Assembly (NCBI GenBank): GCA_946803715.1
Contig: CAMPET010000094.1
Span: 32,495 to 69,085 of the forward strand
DNA length: 36,591 nucleotides
Direction of reading: 5' to 3'
Source of the DNA: Beroe ovata
Lineage: Eukaryota; Ctenophora; Nuda; Beroida; Beroidae
Every line of letters starts with the position of its first letter. Position 1 is the first letter of the stretch. Both the position numbers and the translations under genes were made by a program. Below, one piece after another: positions 11,501 to 21,754 of this stretch. Below the pieces are notes generated by a model. It was given only the letters and a program-made list of their open reading frames with translations. It made no database searches and had not been told where the DNA came from.

Positions 11501-14500
11501 CCACTCCCTGGATAGCAATTATAACGGATAAAATTGTGGATATTACACGTAATTCTCCTTACAAGTCACCATCGCGACAGAATATCTGCATATTGCCTAT
11601 TATAAGCTATAGGGACAATCATGTAGCTTGGTGTTGCCGCACATTATTATTGTCTGTAGAAAGCCGCGCTAATTACACCGACTGTTTTACTATTCACGAT
11701 ATACAGTTTGATTTGATTGCTATATCGAATCTTAGCTCATGGTAGCTGCGAGGGTGTAATTGCGCTCCTATTTTATGAATTTCATATCAGTCGAATAACA
11801 TGTTGTTTTGTGATATTTCACCTACCATGATATAATCATGAATAATCACGTGGTCGTGCGGTTTTTATTAGGTTCGTTGAGGTTACACTTTCTTAACAAT
11901 TTCTAAATCAAAGTTTAAGTGGACACAGCGGTGATCTTTCTGTTTAGCATTGTTCGATCAATGTTGTCTCCTGTTTTACTCTCCCCGTGTCGAGCAGATT
12001 ATATTCGTTTCCCAACTGAAGTAATGATAGATCGATATCTGAACACACCTTGCGCTTTGATCACAGCTTTGTTCGTCAAGTTCTTATCGCACGCTCGAAA
12101 AAAGTGGATCTATCAGCTGTAGTTTTGAGTTCCTGTATTTCATGTCACATTTCTCATGAAGTAGAGCTTTGCATCAAGAGCTCACATAGCTATCAGGGCA
12201 CCGATTTTAGACGCCTTTTCCTTGTGCGATGTCTCGCATTACAAGACGAAATAAAACATTTCTCACCATCTTGATCGTCACTTCGTGTAACAGCAATGTA
12301 ATATGTCTGGGTCTGTGTGTGGTAAGGCCTTTCACTAGCTGTAGGCAATAATACTAGAATGNCTTAGCTCATGGTAGCTGCGAGGGTGTAATTGCGCTCC
12401 CATATTATGAATTTCATATCAGTCGAATAACATGTTGTTATGTGATGTTTCACCTACCATGATATAATCATGAATAATCACGTGGTCGTGCGGTTTTTTA
12501 ATAGGTTCGTTGAGGTTACACTTTCTTAACAATTTCATAATCAAAGTTTAAGTAGACACAGTGGTGATCTTTCTGTTTAGCATTGCTCGATCAATGTTGT
12601 CTCCTGTTTTACTCTCCCCGTGTTGAGCAGATTATATTCGTTTCCCAACTGAAGTTATGATAGATCATAGATCGATATCTGAACACACCTTGCGCTTTGA
12701 TCACAGCTTTGTTCGTCAAGTTCTTATCGCACGCTCGAAAAAAGTGGTTGTATCAGCTGTAGTTTTGAGTTCCTGTATTTCATGTCGCATTTCTCATGAA
12801 GTAAAGCTTTGCATCAAGAGCTCACATAGCTATCAGGGCACCGATTTTAGACACCTTTTCCTTGTGCGATGTCTCGCATTACAAGATGAAGTAAAACCTT
12901 TCTCACCATCTTAATTGTCACTTCGTGTAATAGCAATGTAATATGTCTGGGTCTGTGAGTGTGTGTGTGTGTGTCTGTGTGTGGGTCTGTGTGTGGCATG
13001 GCCTTTCACTAGCTGTAGGCAATAATACTAGAATGATGTGACAGGAGATCATCGTGTGTAGCCACGGCTAGTCTCTGGCTTATGTCGTAGACTCACTTTC
13101 ATTGAGAGTGGGTCTCTGGCATAAGATCACGACCCCACTTTACAGTGTCTCTTCTTGGTGTCTCTACTGAGTGTGTCTCTACTGAGTGTGTCTCTATTGG
13201 GCGTGTCTCTATTGGGCGTGTCTCTATTAGGTGTGTCTCTGGTGGGTTTGTCTCTACTGGGTGTGTCTCTACTTGGTGTGTCTCTACTGGGCGTGTCTTT
13301 ATTGGGTGTGTCTCTACTTGTTCACATCATTGTGTTGTGTGAGTTGGATATTCCAAAGAGAAGCGTCAGCTTTCAACCGTCACACTCCCATCTCAATTTC
13401 ACACACTCACGCGTCTATTCACAATTCATCAGCCTCCCACACATGCGTTGCGTATGTGTGAATATTCTTATACTTCTGTGATGATTTCTGTAGTTTTGTC
13501 ACGTTATAGCAGCCATACTATTACCAATGCATGCTGGGCAAATATCTCCTGTTTTACTCTCCCCGTGTCGAGCAGATTATATTTGTTTCCCAACTGAAGT
13601 AATGATAGATCGATATCTGAACACACCTTGCGCTTTGATCACAGCTTTGTTTGTCAATTTCTTATCGCACGCTCGAAAAAAGTGGATCTATCAGCTGTAG
13701 TTTTGAGTTCCTGTATTTCATGTCACATTTCTCATGAAAGTAGAGCTTTGCATCAAGAGCTCACATAGCTATCAGGGCACCGATTTTAGACACCTTTTCC
13801 TTGTGCGATATTGAGACCATGTGACGAATTTCACAATCAGTAAGTACTACATATAACCAGCTAAACTACGTTATTTTGCACGGTAAAAAATACTACTATC
13901 CCAACTTCCGTTTATACTATTCTTACTCCATGCACAAAATTGCAAATCCCAACACATATTCTCACTTTCTATAGAGCATCATGTTGACGAACATCGCTAC
14001 GACCAGTCTGTCGACCCCACACGACCCTATCCTGGAGAACCTCTACTTATCGCACACCGTCCTCAACATTTCCCTCACCACATTTCTCTTCCCCCTGGGT
14101 ACCCTAATCCTCATTCTCAACTCCCTCCTCTGCCACTACTACCTCACCAAAACGAGCAAAGTGGTGTACGACAGACTTTTCCTCCTGCTGGCGGCAGTTG
14201 ACGCCGTGACGGGCGTTGCTGGTATTCTCCAGTGCGCCTCATTTGCCGCCACAGTGGCGGACAACCACGCCATCACTACTCTACTCCTGCCCGCCACAGC
14301 ACTCCTCTCCTCCACTGCATTTCACACGAGTGCGTTTTACAACGTTCTCCTAGCTGTGTGCCGTACACTGACCCTCCACTCCCCCTTCTTCACATTCAAC
14401 ATGGACTTGTTGTACACGGCAGCGGGGTCGTATCCCCTGCTCTGGGCATCGCTTGGTACATACGAGATTTACAGTGTGTACAGAAACGAACGCCGGGTTT

Positions 14501-17269
14501 TCGACTGGGTAAACCTCCTGCAGATAGCACCACTGTGTGGATCTGAGGTGATAAATAACACCACTAGCGAGGATTTTCCCGATTGGGCGTACTACGTCAT
14601 ACTCCTGGGCATTCCGTACGTCTTGCCGTCCATTATCTGCTGTGTGTGCTGCTGTATCAGCCTCCACTCCCTCAGACCGTGTGATGGGAGCACCGATAAC
14701 CAGGGTATCCCGTCCTACATTGCCGCACGCAGACGCAAATCACAACTCCTCCGGTTGAGACAGAATAGGAATTTCCGGGCCACGATAACGATTCTCCAAC
14801 TCTCGACAGTTTTCTTCGTCTGTAACACGCTCTTCTTCACTACAGAGTTCACTCTGGCACTCACCAGGCCCCAGGGAACGGAACAGTACGAGAATTACAT
14901 AGTTTACACAGTGGGAACCCTGCTACCGCTACTAAACTCGCTGATAAACCCAGCTATTCTGATCAGGAGGGGGACGAAACTCAAAAACTTTGTTTATCGT
15001 CTTGTCAAGGATCGGAAGATGCAAACATGAAAGCGGTAAACATGGAAGTGGTAAACATGGAAGTGGTAAGCATTAAAGATGTAAACATGAAAGTGGTAAG
15101 CATGAAAGTGGTAAACATGAAAGTGCTCATTTTGGTCCCAATGACAATCATGTGTTTTATGAATTCCTGAAACATATACCTACTGTAATCAGTGTAATGA
15201 CTAATGAAGGATGAATCATGAATCTCTGATTATATACAACAAGAAAATTTGCAAGTCTGTTCATTGTTTTTGGCTGTTATTTGTTTTTTAGTTTGAAAAG
15301 TCACTCTTCTTATCCCAGTGTTTCACTGTGAATATAGTATGTGGTCGTATTGACGTATGATAAGCTGCTCTAGCAAACCAGACGACTGACAAGCTGTACA
15401 AACATTGGTGTCACAAAACTATGAAGTAATGTGTGAAGCAAAGGTGTCACCATATGGGAAAGCGTGTGACAGAACGTCACTGTCGTGACAGCGATCAGTG
15501 ACAGCTGTAATTATAAGGTGAAAAAAGAGGGGGTGGCGATGAGGGAATGTATTATTTTGGGCACTAATTTTCAGCCGATTTCTGTTACCACCTCGTGGCA
15601 GACTACGGTAACGGCCAGCAGGATTTTCTCTCTTACCTTCTGCTGTTCTAGCCGTAGTTCATTCTGTTTGTTCATGCATCGCTCCATCCTGACGGCGAAA
15701 TCTCGTCGCTTACTATCCAAATCCTGAGGCAGTGATCGTGATGCTACTCAATGAATAATACTCAATTAAGCACAGTGCTGAAATGAATACAGAATAACGA
15801 TGGAGAGACCAATTCTCGTCACCTAAACATGCGTCCCTCAGATGTTCATCCTGTAACTGAATATTGATAATTCTGACGGTATTCAATTGTGCAGAACTGA
15901 GATTGTCGTTCTGAGCAAACCTGGTCAACTTTAGCCATCTCTGTGTGTTTTTGGAGGAGGAGAGTACTTTGGAGAGTCCTAGTTCCATCCTTGACGAGAG
16001 CCCACTCACTCTGTAACGTTTGTTTTCAGTTACATGGGGCAGGAGGTATGACCATTTGCCATCTAACGCGAGAATTTGATACAACTTTGAATCATATTTG
16101 TTAGAATAATGCTTATGTCAGATTTCGATACTTGATACAACTCCTAATGCTCTAATGTTTAACGTTAATTATTTGAACTGAAATCCAATCACTAGTTTAC
16201 CGCCCTTATTCTGTAATTTGAACACATATCAGTTCATCTATATCCCCCATAAAGTTAATGCAGCGTTTGTAAAGGTTGCAGATGAAGTTGCAGCAGAAAC
16301 CGGCACCAAATGAATTGGGACATATTTTAGTTTAGTCACTATAGCTACATCTAATTCTGGCTATTAATAAGAACCCATTAAACACCTCTAAATTAATGGA
16401 ACAATGACATTGCCCCACTCACTCAAGTCTCAATGTAGTCATCTATCGCCCATTATTCTGGATTGAAAACCACTTACCTCCTGGACAATGGGGAACTTCC
16501 GCACATTGTAATCTTCTTCATCCCTGAGGAATTAGGATGTTAGATTATATCCAACTCAATCTGTAAGGGTACAAGCAAACCTTAGTGAATTACTCTTTAG
16601 AAATTAAGCTTGTGTCCCCTTCGTATCTGCATATCACACATTATGGAGGCAAATTAGTGCTATGATATGCCATGGTGTTGTTCTACCCTAACTTGTGTAA
16701 TTTCACTTATTGCTTCTCAATATAATAATGTCAGAACATGTAGCCATCATGTCTTCTCAACAAGCTTCAATTTCACAAAGTCTAGGTCATACCCCCTACC
16801 AAGATATGGACACTTTATCTCTGTTATACCAACTTATTGATAAATCCAACATGGATCATGAGATATTGTTCGCATTGTTCCATCCCAATATCAAGGACAT
16901 TTCTAACCTCACTGCTAAAAGATGCTGATGTATACTGGATTAATATATAACCCCACATGCATACACACACTCATGGATGCAGTTCAATCAACTCTGTCTT
17001 GCACAGTGATGCTTGATGATGTACACTAACATAGTTGTTGAATGACATGCATGGCGTACATGATAATCGGTTGATTCAGAAAAGCGCACAGTTTTTGAGT
17101 ATAAGAAGTATAAAGTTGAATCTACAGTCTACTGTAGCAGGTACATGTGCATACCCAAAGTAACCAATAAAACTGCCAAATATTGTACTTACGGTTCTCC
17201 AAGCTGAGTGACGAAAACATTTTTCTTTTGATCAAATTCCAGTTTAGACTTTTGCAAAGAGGATGACAT
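8569..17269 (-). CDS. CFAP73: CFAP73/CCDC42-family coiled-coil ciliary protein, 3' end missing
   Basis: Six minus-strand exons join in frame: 17269-17193, 16523-16478, 15723-15637, 9208-9051, 8970-8888 and 8678-8569. They encode 187 residues from a start codon at 17269. The product is almost entirely charged coiled coil. The segment VEKFDRFVRENEVKRQRALV (about residues 73-92) matches the FDKFL-x-NE-x-(K/R)R-x-RAL signature of the DUF4200 family (CFAP73/CCDC42B, CCDC42). The later VVDILPEGY and VISRYNTLEQANASL fit the same proteins, and the LLP-like motif favours CFAP73. CFAP73 is part of the modifier-of-inner-arms (MIA) complex that regulates inner dynein arms on the axoneme. Family members are about 300 residues, so some 110-120 C-terminal residues are absent. 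The next piece should lie below 8569 but is not found before or after the N at 8229. Intron 3 is 6.4 kb and contains an antisense receptor gene. Confidence 0.75.
11732..12361. repeat. Duplicated block, copy 1 (inside CFAP73 intron 3)
   Basis: It begins with cttagctcatggtagctgcg and ends tactagaatg. It matches 12363-13035 with scattered substitutions and small indels, including a 9-base insertion near 12660 and a longer TG tract near 12957 in copy 2. Short open frames inside it recur in both copies, but they carry no recognisable domain. Confidence 0.85.
12362..12362. other. Assembly join (single N) between two near-identical blocks
   Basis: The ~630 bases before this N are repeated immediately after it with a few percent divergence. 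This is the pattern of an unmerged allelic or end overlap. Confidence 0.8.
12363..13035. repeat. Duplicated block, copy 2 (inside CFAP73 intron 3)
   Basis: Near-identical to 11732-12361 and abutting the N at 12362. It extends beyond the point where copy 1 stops, as expected if copy 1 is the ragged end of an overlapping contig. Confidence 0.85.
13145..13325. repeat. 15-bp minisatellite (tgtgtctctactggg-like units)
   Basis: About twelve imperfect copies of a 15-base unit (tgtgtctct-a-c/t-tgggc/g). All three plus-strand frames are open because the unit is a multiple of three without stops; this explains the low-complexity open frames here, which are not genes. Confidence 0.85.
13545..13809. repeat. 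Partial third copy of the duplicated block
   Basis: 265 bases match 11967-12230, differing at only a handful of positions. The match starts and stops abruptly inside the larger unit. Because this copy lies within one contig with copy 2, at least two copies are real, so the unit is a genuine local or dispersed repeat. Confidence 0.8.
13981..15030 (+). CDS. Intronless rhodopsin-like seven-transmembrane receptor
   Basis: A 349-residue single-exon frame with the layout of a class A G-protein-coupled receptor. Approximate membrane spans: 32-55 (Asn47), 63-84 (with LAAVD, Asp74 at the sodium-site position), 99-128, 143-163 (Trp155), 203-228 (Pro212/216), 266-290 and 305-328. Span 7 ends LLNSLINPAILI, a recognisable NPxx motif with Ile in place of Tyr. 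The end of span 3 reads VCRTL, keeping the Arg (128) but not the Asp/Glu or Tyr of the DRY motif, and span 6 lacks CWxP. Cys186 in the second outer loop is present. Its usual partner, a Cys at the top of span 3, is not obvious; Cys85 is the nearest candidate. A basic third loop (ARRRKSQLLRLRQNRNFR) is present. N-terminal and loop Asn sites (NIS, NNTT) could be glycosylated. The ligand is unknown; it may be a peptide or chemosensory receptor of a lineage-specific family. The gene lies antisense within intron 3 of CFAP73 and has GC-richer codons than its flanks. Confidence 0.8.
   Translation: MLTNIATTSLSTPHDPILENLYLSHTVLNISLTTFLFPLGTLILILNSLLCHYYLTKTSKVVYDRLFLLLAAVDAVTGVAGILQCASFAATVADNHAITTLLLPATALLSSTAFHTSAFYNVLLAVCRTLTLHSPFFTFNMDLLYTAAGSYPLLWASLGTYEIYSVYRNERRVFDWVNLLQIAPLCGSEVINNTTSEDFPDWAYYVILLGIPYVLPSIICCVCCCISLHSLRPCDGSTDNQGIPSYIAARRRKSQLLRLRQNRNFRATITILQLSTVFFVCNTLFFTTEFTLALTRPQGTEQYENYIVYTVGTLLPLLNSLINPAILIRRGTKLKNFVYRLVKDRKMQT
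15022..15125 (+). repeat. 15-bp tandem repeat overlapping the receptor stop codon
   Basis: Seven imperfect copies of aaacatgaaagtggt. The array starts in the last codons of the receptor, so its stop codon (15028-15030) is formed inside the first repeat unit. Later units repeat the out-of-frame ATG. Confidence 0.8.
15724..17192. other. CFAP73 introns 1 and 2 apart from the exon at 16478-16523
   Basis: The minus-strand open frame at about 15713-16084 and the plus-strand one at 16710-16928 have no splice continuity or recognisable motif, and I read both as intronic. The CFAP73 frame passes directly from the exon at 16478 to the exon at 15723 with matching phase. Confidence 0.5.
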
Positions 17270-17952
17270 GCTAAAATCTCTGAGGAGTATGAAGCTTGAG
17301 GTCATTGATCAAATAAAACTTTGATAGTCTCTGTAGTTCAAATTATTATCTGCCCTGTCTTCATTGAAGCAAAATAAGACTCATGAAGATAACTCAACTT
17401 TCACAGCTGAGTTTATTCAATCCTTTACTATCTATATCAAGTTTTAGAGGAAGATACAGAAGGAATATGGCAATTAGTACATATATTTATGCCATTTGGC
17501 ACAAGGAAAGAACAAGCATTGGGGATGTATGATGGACAATGAACATATTGGCAGCATCTAGATCTTGCTGCTCACCACGATGTTTACCTGAAGGGATCTT
17601 GTTGGTGTTCAAGTATATAGTTGGAGAAAAGTCTTGCAGATTGATGTGTCAAAAGAATCTTTCTTTTTGAAATATATCTTTTTCATGAAGAATATTGGCA
17701 GCAAAACTTTTATCTTTCATCTTTTATCAATGGATATTTTCAAAGACAACCGATTTGGCTGGTCTCTTTTGTATGATGAATCCATTCCTTGAACAAACCA
17801 TAGAAAGGGTACATTTCACATCTCAAGAAAGATGGGATTGTAGGACATCATCCAGAGTTCTTGGTCATCTTTTGTATTTTAAGCATCATTTTTAATTTCA
17901 ATACAAAAATAATTTTGTCGATCGATGATAGACCCTGTCGAGAATTTCGTTT

Positions 17953-18030
17953 TGCGCGCGCGCGGCTCAAACTTATTCTCAGACGCAAGCCGCTTCGCGG
18001 CTTGCATCAGCGGTCTATATATCATTGATA
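17953..18030. repeat. GC-rich foldback repeat fragment
   Basis: A CGCGCG run is followed by caaacttattctcagacgca and the short hairpin gcaagccgcttcgcggcttgc, then atcagcggtctat. The same modules recur at 32010-32120. It is a member of a dispersed foldback family. Confidence 0.65.
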
Positions 18031-18153
18031 GACAAATACCTGACCTGTTTCTCGCGCGCACGGGTGCGCCGCACGCTAGGGTGCGCCCTTTTTTCCAACT
18101 TTTTGAGGCACAACCCTGTACTTGTAGATCTCGATGAGCTGATTCCAACGCTG

Positions 18154-18154
18154 N
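18154..18154. other. Assembly join (single N) upstream of ARPC1
   Basis: A single N in repeat-rich intergenic DNA. No duplicated flank is evident. Confidence 0.7.
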
Positions 18155-18220
18155 TACGGTGTTCCTCAAGGTCCCTTAGCAAAAATATATCTCTATGGCA
18201 ATATGTATGGGACTTGTAGT

Positions 18221-18310
18221 TGTAGGATTTTATCCTACCGTCGGTGCGCGCAATTTTCATTCCTCGCCAGGGATAAAATCCCGCCAGCAAGGGTAGGGTG
18301 AAATCCTACA
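18221..18310. mobile_element. 90-bp MITE-like element, copy 1
   Basis: The ends tgtaggattt and aaatcctaca form a 10-base terminal inverted repeat. The internal ggataaaatcccgccagc and ccgtcggtgcgcgca modules are shared, in reverse orientation, with the element at 35098-35192. It has no coding capacity. An extra copy of the right end (aggtgaaatcctacaag) follows directly, suggesting a small terminal duplication. Confidence 0.7.
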
Positions 18311-19091
18311 AGGTGAAATCCTACAAGTATGGGACCATTTCGCACACATTCGTGTCCGACAAGGTCCCTATATAAATTCTGACCTTGATTTTATTTTATT
18401 TAGAAAAAAAATTGAAAATAATATCTAGTGAGAACCAAGTTTGATTTTTATTCATTGCCTCATTCCAATGAATGGTGTCCTTGGTAATCTTTTATTGCTA
18501 AGTGTTCTCTCCTAGCATGAACCAGTCTATAGAATGGGAATCAGTGTATTATTGAGAGAAAGAGTCACTGTGCCATGTAATCAAAGGCAATATGTTCAAT
18601 TTCACCTCCTATGATATGTGATAATTTTAAGGAAAGCACTCTAGATACATTTTGGTAGACACCTGCGACTTATTTTATCGTACAGGTTGTAGAGTGTTGA
18701 ATTGAATTGTGTTTGTATTCATTTGAATTTTGAGACGTTTCTCTTTGTAATCTAGACAATTGACATGTTCAGTGCCGATTTCTCTATGTTTTTGCCAATG
18801 TAGAGTTGATGTTATTGTGGCCCTGTTATCAAGTCACAATTCAAGTCATGTTGGATCTTGTTGGAAGTCTTGTTGGTTCTTGTTATTTCATAAACCGCCA
18901 AGGACTGAAGAGAAGAACTGAATTTTTTTGGTTTTAATAAGTGAGAGAATTTAACTTTGTCTCTCTTTTGGAATATATGCATTTTCAGCAGATAAGATGT
19001 TTCATCTATTGGGCATTGTTTCAGGACTATTTGATTATCTTTCAAACTCTTTGTAGCTCTCGTAGACTGACCAGAGTCCGGAGCTTTTGAC

Positions 19092-19106
19092 ATGACTTTC
19101 GTCCAG
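19092..19106 (+). CDS. Possible first coding exon of ARPC1 (5 codons)
   Basis: ATG followed by four codons (M-T-F-V-Q) and a strong donor (CAG|gtaagg). The short N-terminus before an intron would suit ARPC1, whose proteins begin with a short variable segment before a conserved CHAW motif. The link to the downstream exons is not proven, because the expected next exon is missing across the N at 19347. Confidence 0.3.
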
Positions 19107-19346
19107 GTAAGGTGCAATTGTCCGTCATTCAATTCAATTCAATTCAATTATAAATTTTTACAGCACATTACCAAGATATAATTTCATACCTAGATATGTG
19201 GAGCTTCAAGTTTGTGCTGAGGGCTAGCACCAAGTCAAATCTAAAATCTGTTAAGAGGGCCACCCACTAAGAACTAAATATATGTATGTCTTAAGAATAT
19301 TAATTTAATTTCTTTAACTTGCAGAACTAAATGAATACCCTCAGTA

Positions 19347-19347
19347 A
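19347..19347. other. Assembly join (single N) that probably removes an ARPC1 exon
   Basis: The gap lies between the candidate first exon and the first secure ARPC1 exon. The conserved first WD blade (about 30 residues containing CHAW in relatives) is not found on either side. Confidence 0.65.
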
Positions 19348-19409
19348 NGTGTCAATTAAATGATGTGCTGTGGGATATTAACAAATGAGCTAGTATTTTG
19401 GTGTTTCAG

Positions 19410-21311
19410 CTACACAGTGGATGAAGTCCTGGAGCAACACTTGGAGAGGGTTACGAGTGTTGATTGGGCACACCTTACTAACAGGATTGTCACTTGTGCT
19501 GGGGATAGGAATGCTTATGTTTGGAACTATCAACAGGATACTGGTTTGTTGAATTTTGCAGCATAGGAAGATCCTTTCTTGTATTGATAACTTCTGAATG
19601 TTTCCTGTATATCAAACTTCACAACATCTACTTCTTGTGAAAGCAGAGCTAGAACTCTAAAAACCCATCACACAGGTAGCTGGAAACCGTGTTTGGTCCT
19701 GCTCAGAATTAACCGTGCAGCCACATTCGTGAGGTGGTCCCCCAAAGAGGACAGATTTGCTGTGGGAAGCGGGGCTCGACTTCTCTCCATCTGCTATTTC
19801 GATCCAGAGAACAACTGGTTAGTTTTCAATGACAGATGACTGTATTTTCGTGCACGGATCTGCCTTGATCATATAATATTCACTGACTTGCATGCGCTGT
19901 TATCACCATGTATGAAACTATAGTACGCCTCAGGTGGGTAAGCAAGCACATCAAGAAGCCGATCCGGTCCACTATTCTGTGTGTGGACTGGCACCCCAGT
20001 AACCACCTCATCGCTGTGGGGTCCTGTGATTTCAAGTGCCGTGTTTTCTCTGCAGCTCTCAAGGAGATGGCAGATGAGCCACAAACTTCCACATGGATGC
20101 CCAAGTTAGTTGCTGGAAAATCAAGCAAAAGAGCTCTTCTCATGTTGACTCCCGTCACTTCATCTTGCCTCGTGGCTCTTGACGACAATCAAAGCCAGAT
20201 TCATGATATGTCAAACTCCACAGTTTGTCACACTCATCAGTTAGTTCAATTTACATACTTCACAGTTTGAAACCTCAGTATGCGTTACTCAATCACAATC
20301 CCTAGGTTGAGCAAATTCGGCACCCTTCTTGCGGAGTTTGACACCAACAGTGGCTGGGTCCATGGTGTCAAGTTTTCTCCGTCTGGTAACATGTTAGCAT
20401 GGGTGGCACATGACTCCAGTATCAACCTCGTCAACTCTACAAACATGGCCAAGGTACGTCATCAATATCACTCAAAATTTGATCTGTGTATGGTTGTACC
20501 AAGTGTTGAACGACATTGATACAACGTATTGATATGGTATTTTAGTCGGTTAGTTAATAACATTGTAGTTAATAACATTGTAGTTAATAACTTCTAGTTA
20601 TACTTCTGGTGTAAGGAGACTCCCTCACCATCAGACACACTGGTCACTGAACCCTGACCTCAGGTTCACACAGTCCACTCGAGCTACTTGCCGTATTGTT
20701 GCTTGATCTGGTTGAGTGAGCAGAGTGTTGTTGTTGCTGGCCATAGCAACACTCCGGATCTTTACAATGTTACTCCTGATAAGCAACGTGAGTGTCAGAT
20801 TAGGTCAAATGATAACGTCCAAATTGGGTCTAATTACCACGATCATGCTAAAGAGTCAGTTTAGCGGTTTTCTTGTAACCTGAAACCACATTTGTCTGTT
20901 TATCGTTCATTACTGCTGCTTCGCAGTTGTGTTCGGAGCTAAACTGGACGTGAAAAAACAGAAGAGTATCGGAGGTAACATGAGCGCAATGGACAGGTTC
21001 AAGAAACTTGATGTCCAGGGACAGGCAAATGAAGGTAAGTGCCTGATGCCTGTGTTTCCTACCCCAACAACGATTCTCAGGTTTATATTCGCTCCTTACC
21101 CCTGATTTTAACTCTGACAACCCCAGAAATCGTGTTAATTTCAGCGGTAACCACTCTTGACACCACTCACACCAACTGCATTACCGAAATCCGTGCGGTT
21201 TCGGCTATGAATGGTAAAGTTACCAAGTTCTCAACCTCTGGTAAAGATGGTAAATTGGTAATTTGGGAAGTAGCCGATATTTGCTCTCTTATTGCTGGTT
21301 TGAAGATATAG
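19410..21311 (+). CDS. ARPC1: ARPC1, WD40 subunit of the Arp2/3 complex (N-terminal exon missing)
   Basis: Seven exons join in frame: 19410-19543, 19676-19817, 19934-20104, 20306-20453, 20664-20787, 20927-21034 and 21145-21311. They encode about 330 residues against roughly 370 in animal ARPC1A/B. Family hallmarks are clear: [117 protein letters not shown], the [12 protein letters not shown] insertion loop of the last blades, and a terminal KLVIWEV blade. The protein forms the beta-propeller of the seven-subunit complex that nucleates branched actin in the cytoplasm. An alternative acceptor at 21127 for the last exon is also in frame (six extra residues), but the downstream one aligns better with relatives. 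About 35-40 N-terminal residues are lacking, probably because of the gap at 19347. Confidence 0.92.
20556..20600. repeat. Short 15-bp tandem repeat in ARPC1 intron
   Basis: tagttaataacattg repeats about 2.5 times in the intron between the exons ending 20453 and beginning 20664. No functional meaning is inferred. Confidence 0.7.
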
Positions 21312-21754
21312 GATTCGTTCATTCCTATCGGTCATCCTCACATGCTTTGTTGAATTTCGTTAGCATGAATTATAGGTTTTGTACATTCAAAATAGAAACT
21401 AACTGTAATATTTTGACCGAATAATCTTGATTTCTAATGTTTATTTTAATGGAATATACTATTTCACACTTAAATACATGGAATTCTCAAGTTACTATGC
21501 ACGAATAACTGTACAAACGGGACATATTTGCAACATATACTATGCGACTAGCACGAGTTTGTTTGTCAACGCTCTATAATAGGCACTTTGATGCTCAAAA
21601 ACGCGCGCGATTTCGCGCCCCGTTTCGAAACCATGTGCGTTTGATTGCACTCTTTCTATGCCAATATTTGGATGTGATCTTAATTTTAACAACAAAACAT
21701 TGTTTACATAGGTTATGTAGAGTTTGAACAGTCAACCGACAGAACCAGGACGGA

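Larger units (their letters stand above)
17270..19090. other. Divergent intergenic region between CFAP73 and ARPC1, with repeats
   Basis: No coding exon is recognised on either strand. It contains a GC-rich foldback-like segment (17950-18020), an N join (18154) and a 90-bp inverted-repeat element (18221-18310). It presumably includes the CFAP73 promoter, but I see no clear TATA box. Confidence 0.45.

Noticed and set aside
10261-11745. Several 60-137 codon frames in CFAP73 intron 3
   Set aside because: They overlap one another on both strands, lack continuity with exons and show no domain signature.
13145-13325. Regularly repeated units that could suggest a CRISPR array
   Set aside because: Units are 15 bp, contiguous and imperfect, with no unique spacers, in an animal intron; this is a minisatellite. 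The same holds for 30710-30903 and 33039-33310.
14350-14667. Minus-strand and second-frame open frames within the receptor gene
   Set aside because: They overlap a complete seven-transmembrane frame and have no membrane or domain pattern of their own.
15713-16084. 123-codon minus-strand frame as an extra CFAP73 exon or gene
   Set aside because: It overlaps the 87-bp exon in another frame. The CFAP73 phase passes directly from 16478 to 15723, and the sequence lacks coiled-coil character.
16710-16928. 72-codon plus-strand frame inside a CFAP73 intron
   Set aside because: It has no splice partners, no recognised motif and no regulatory context; the length is compatible with chance.
17925-18290. 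Overlapping open frames on both strands of the GC-rich tract
   Set aside because: They arise from CGCG-rich foldback sequence with few stop codons, and one crosses the N at 18154.
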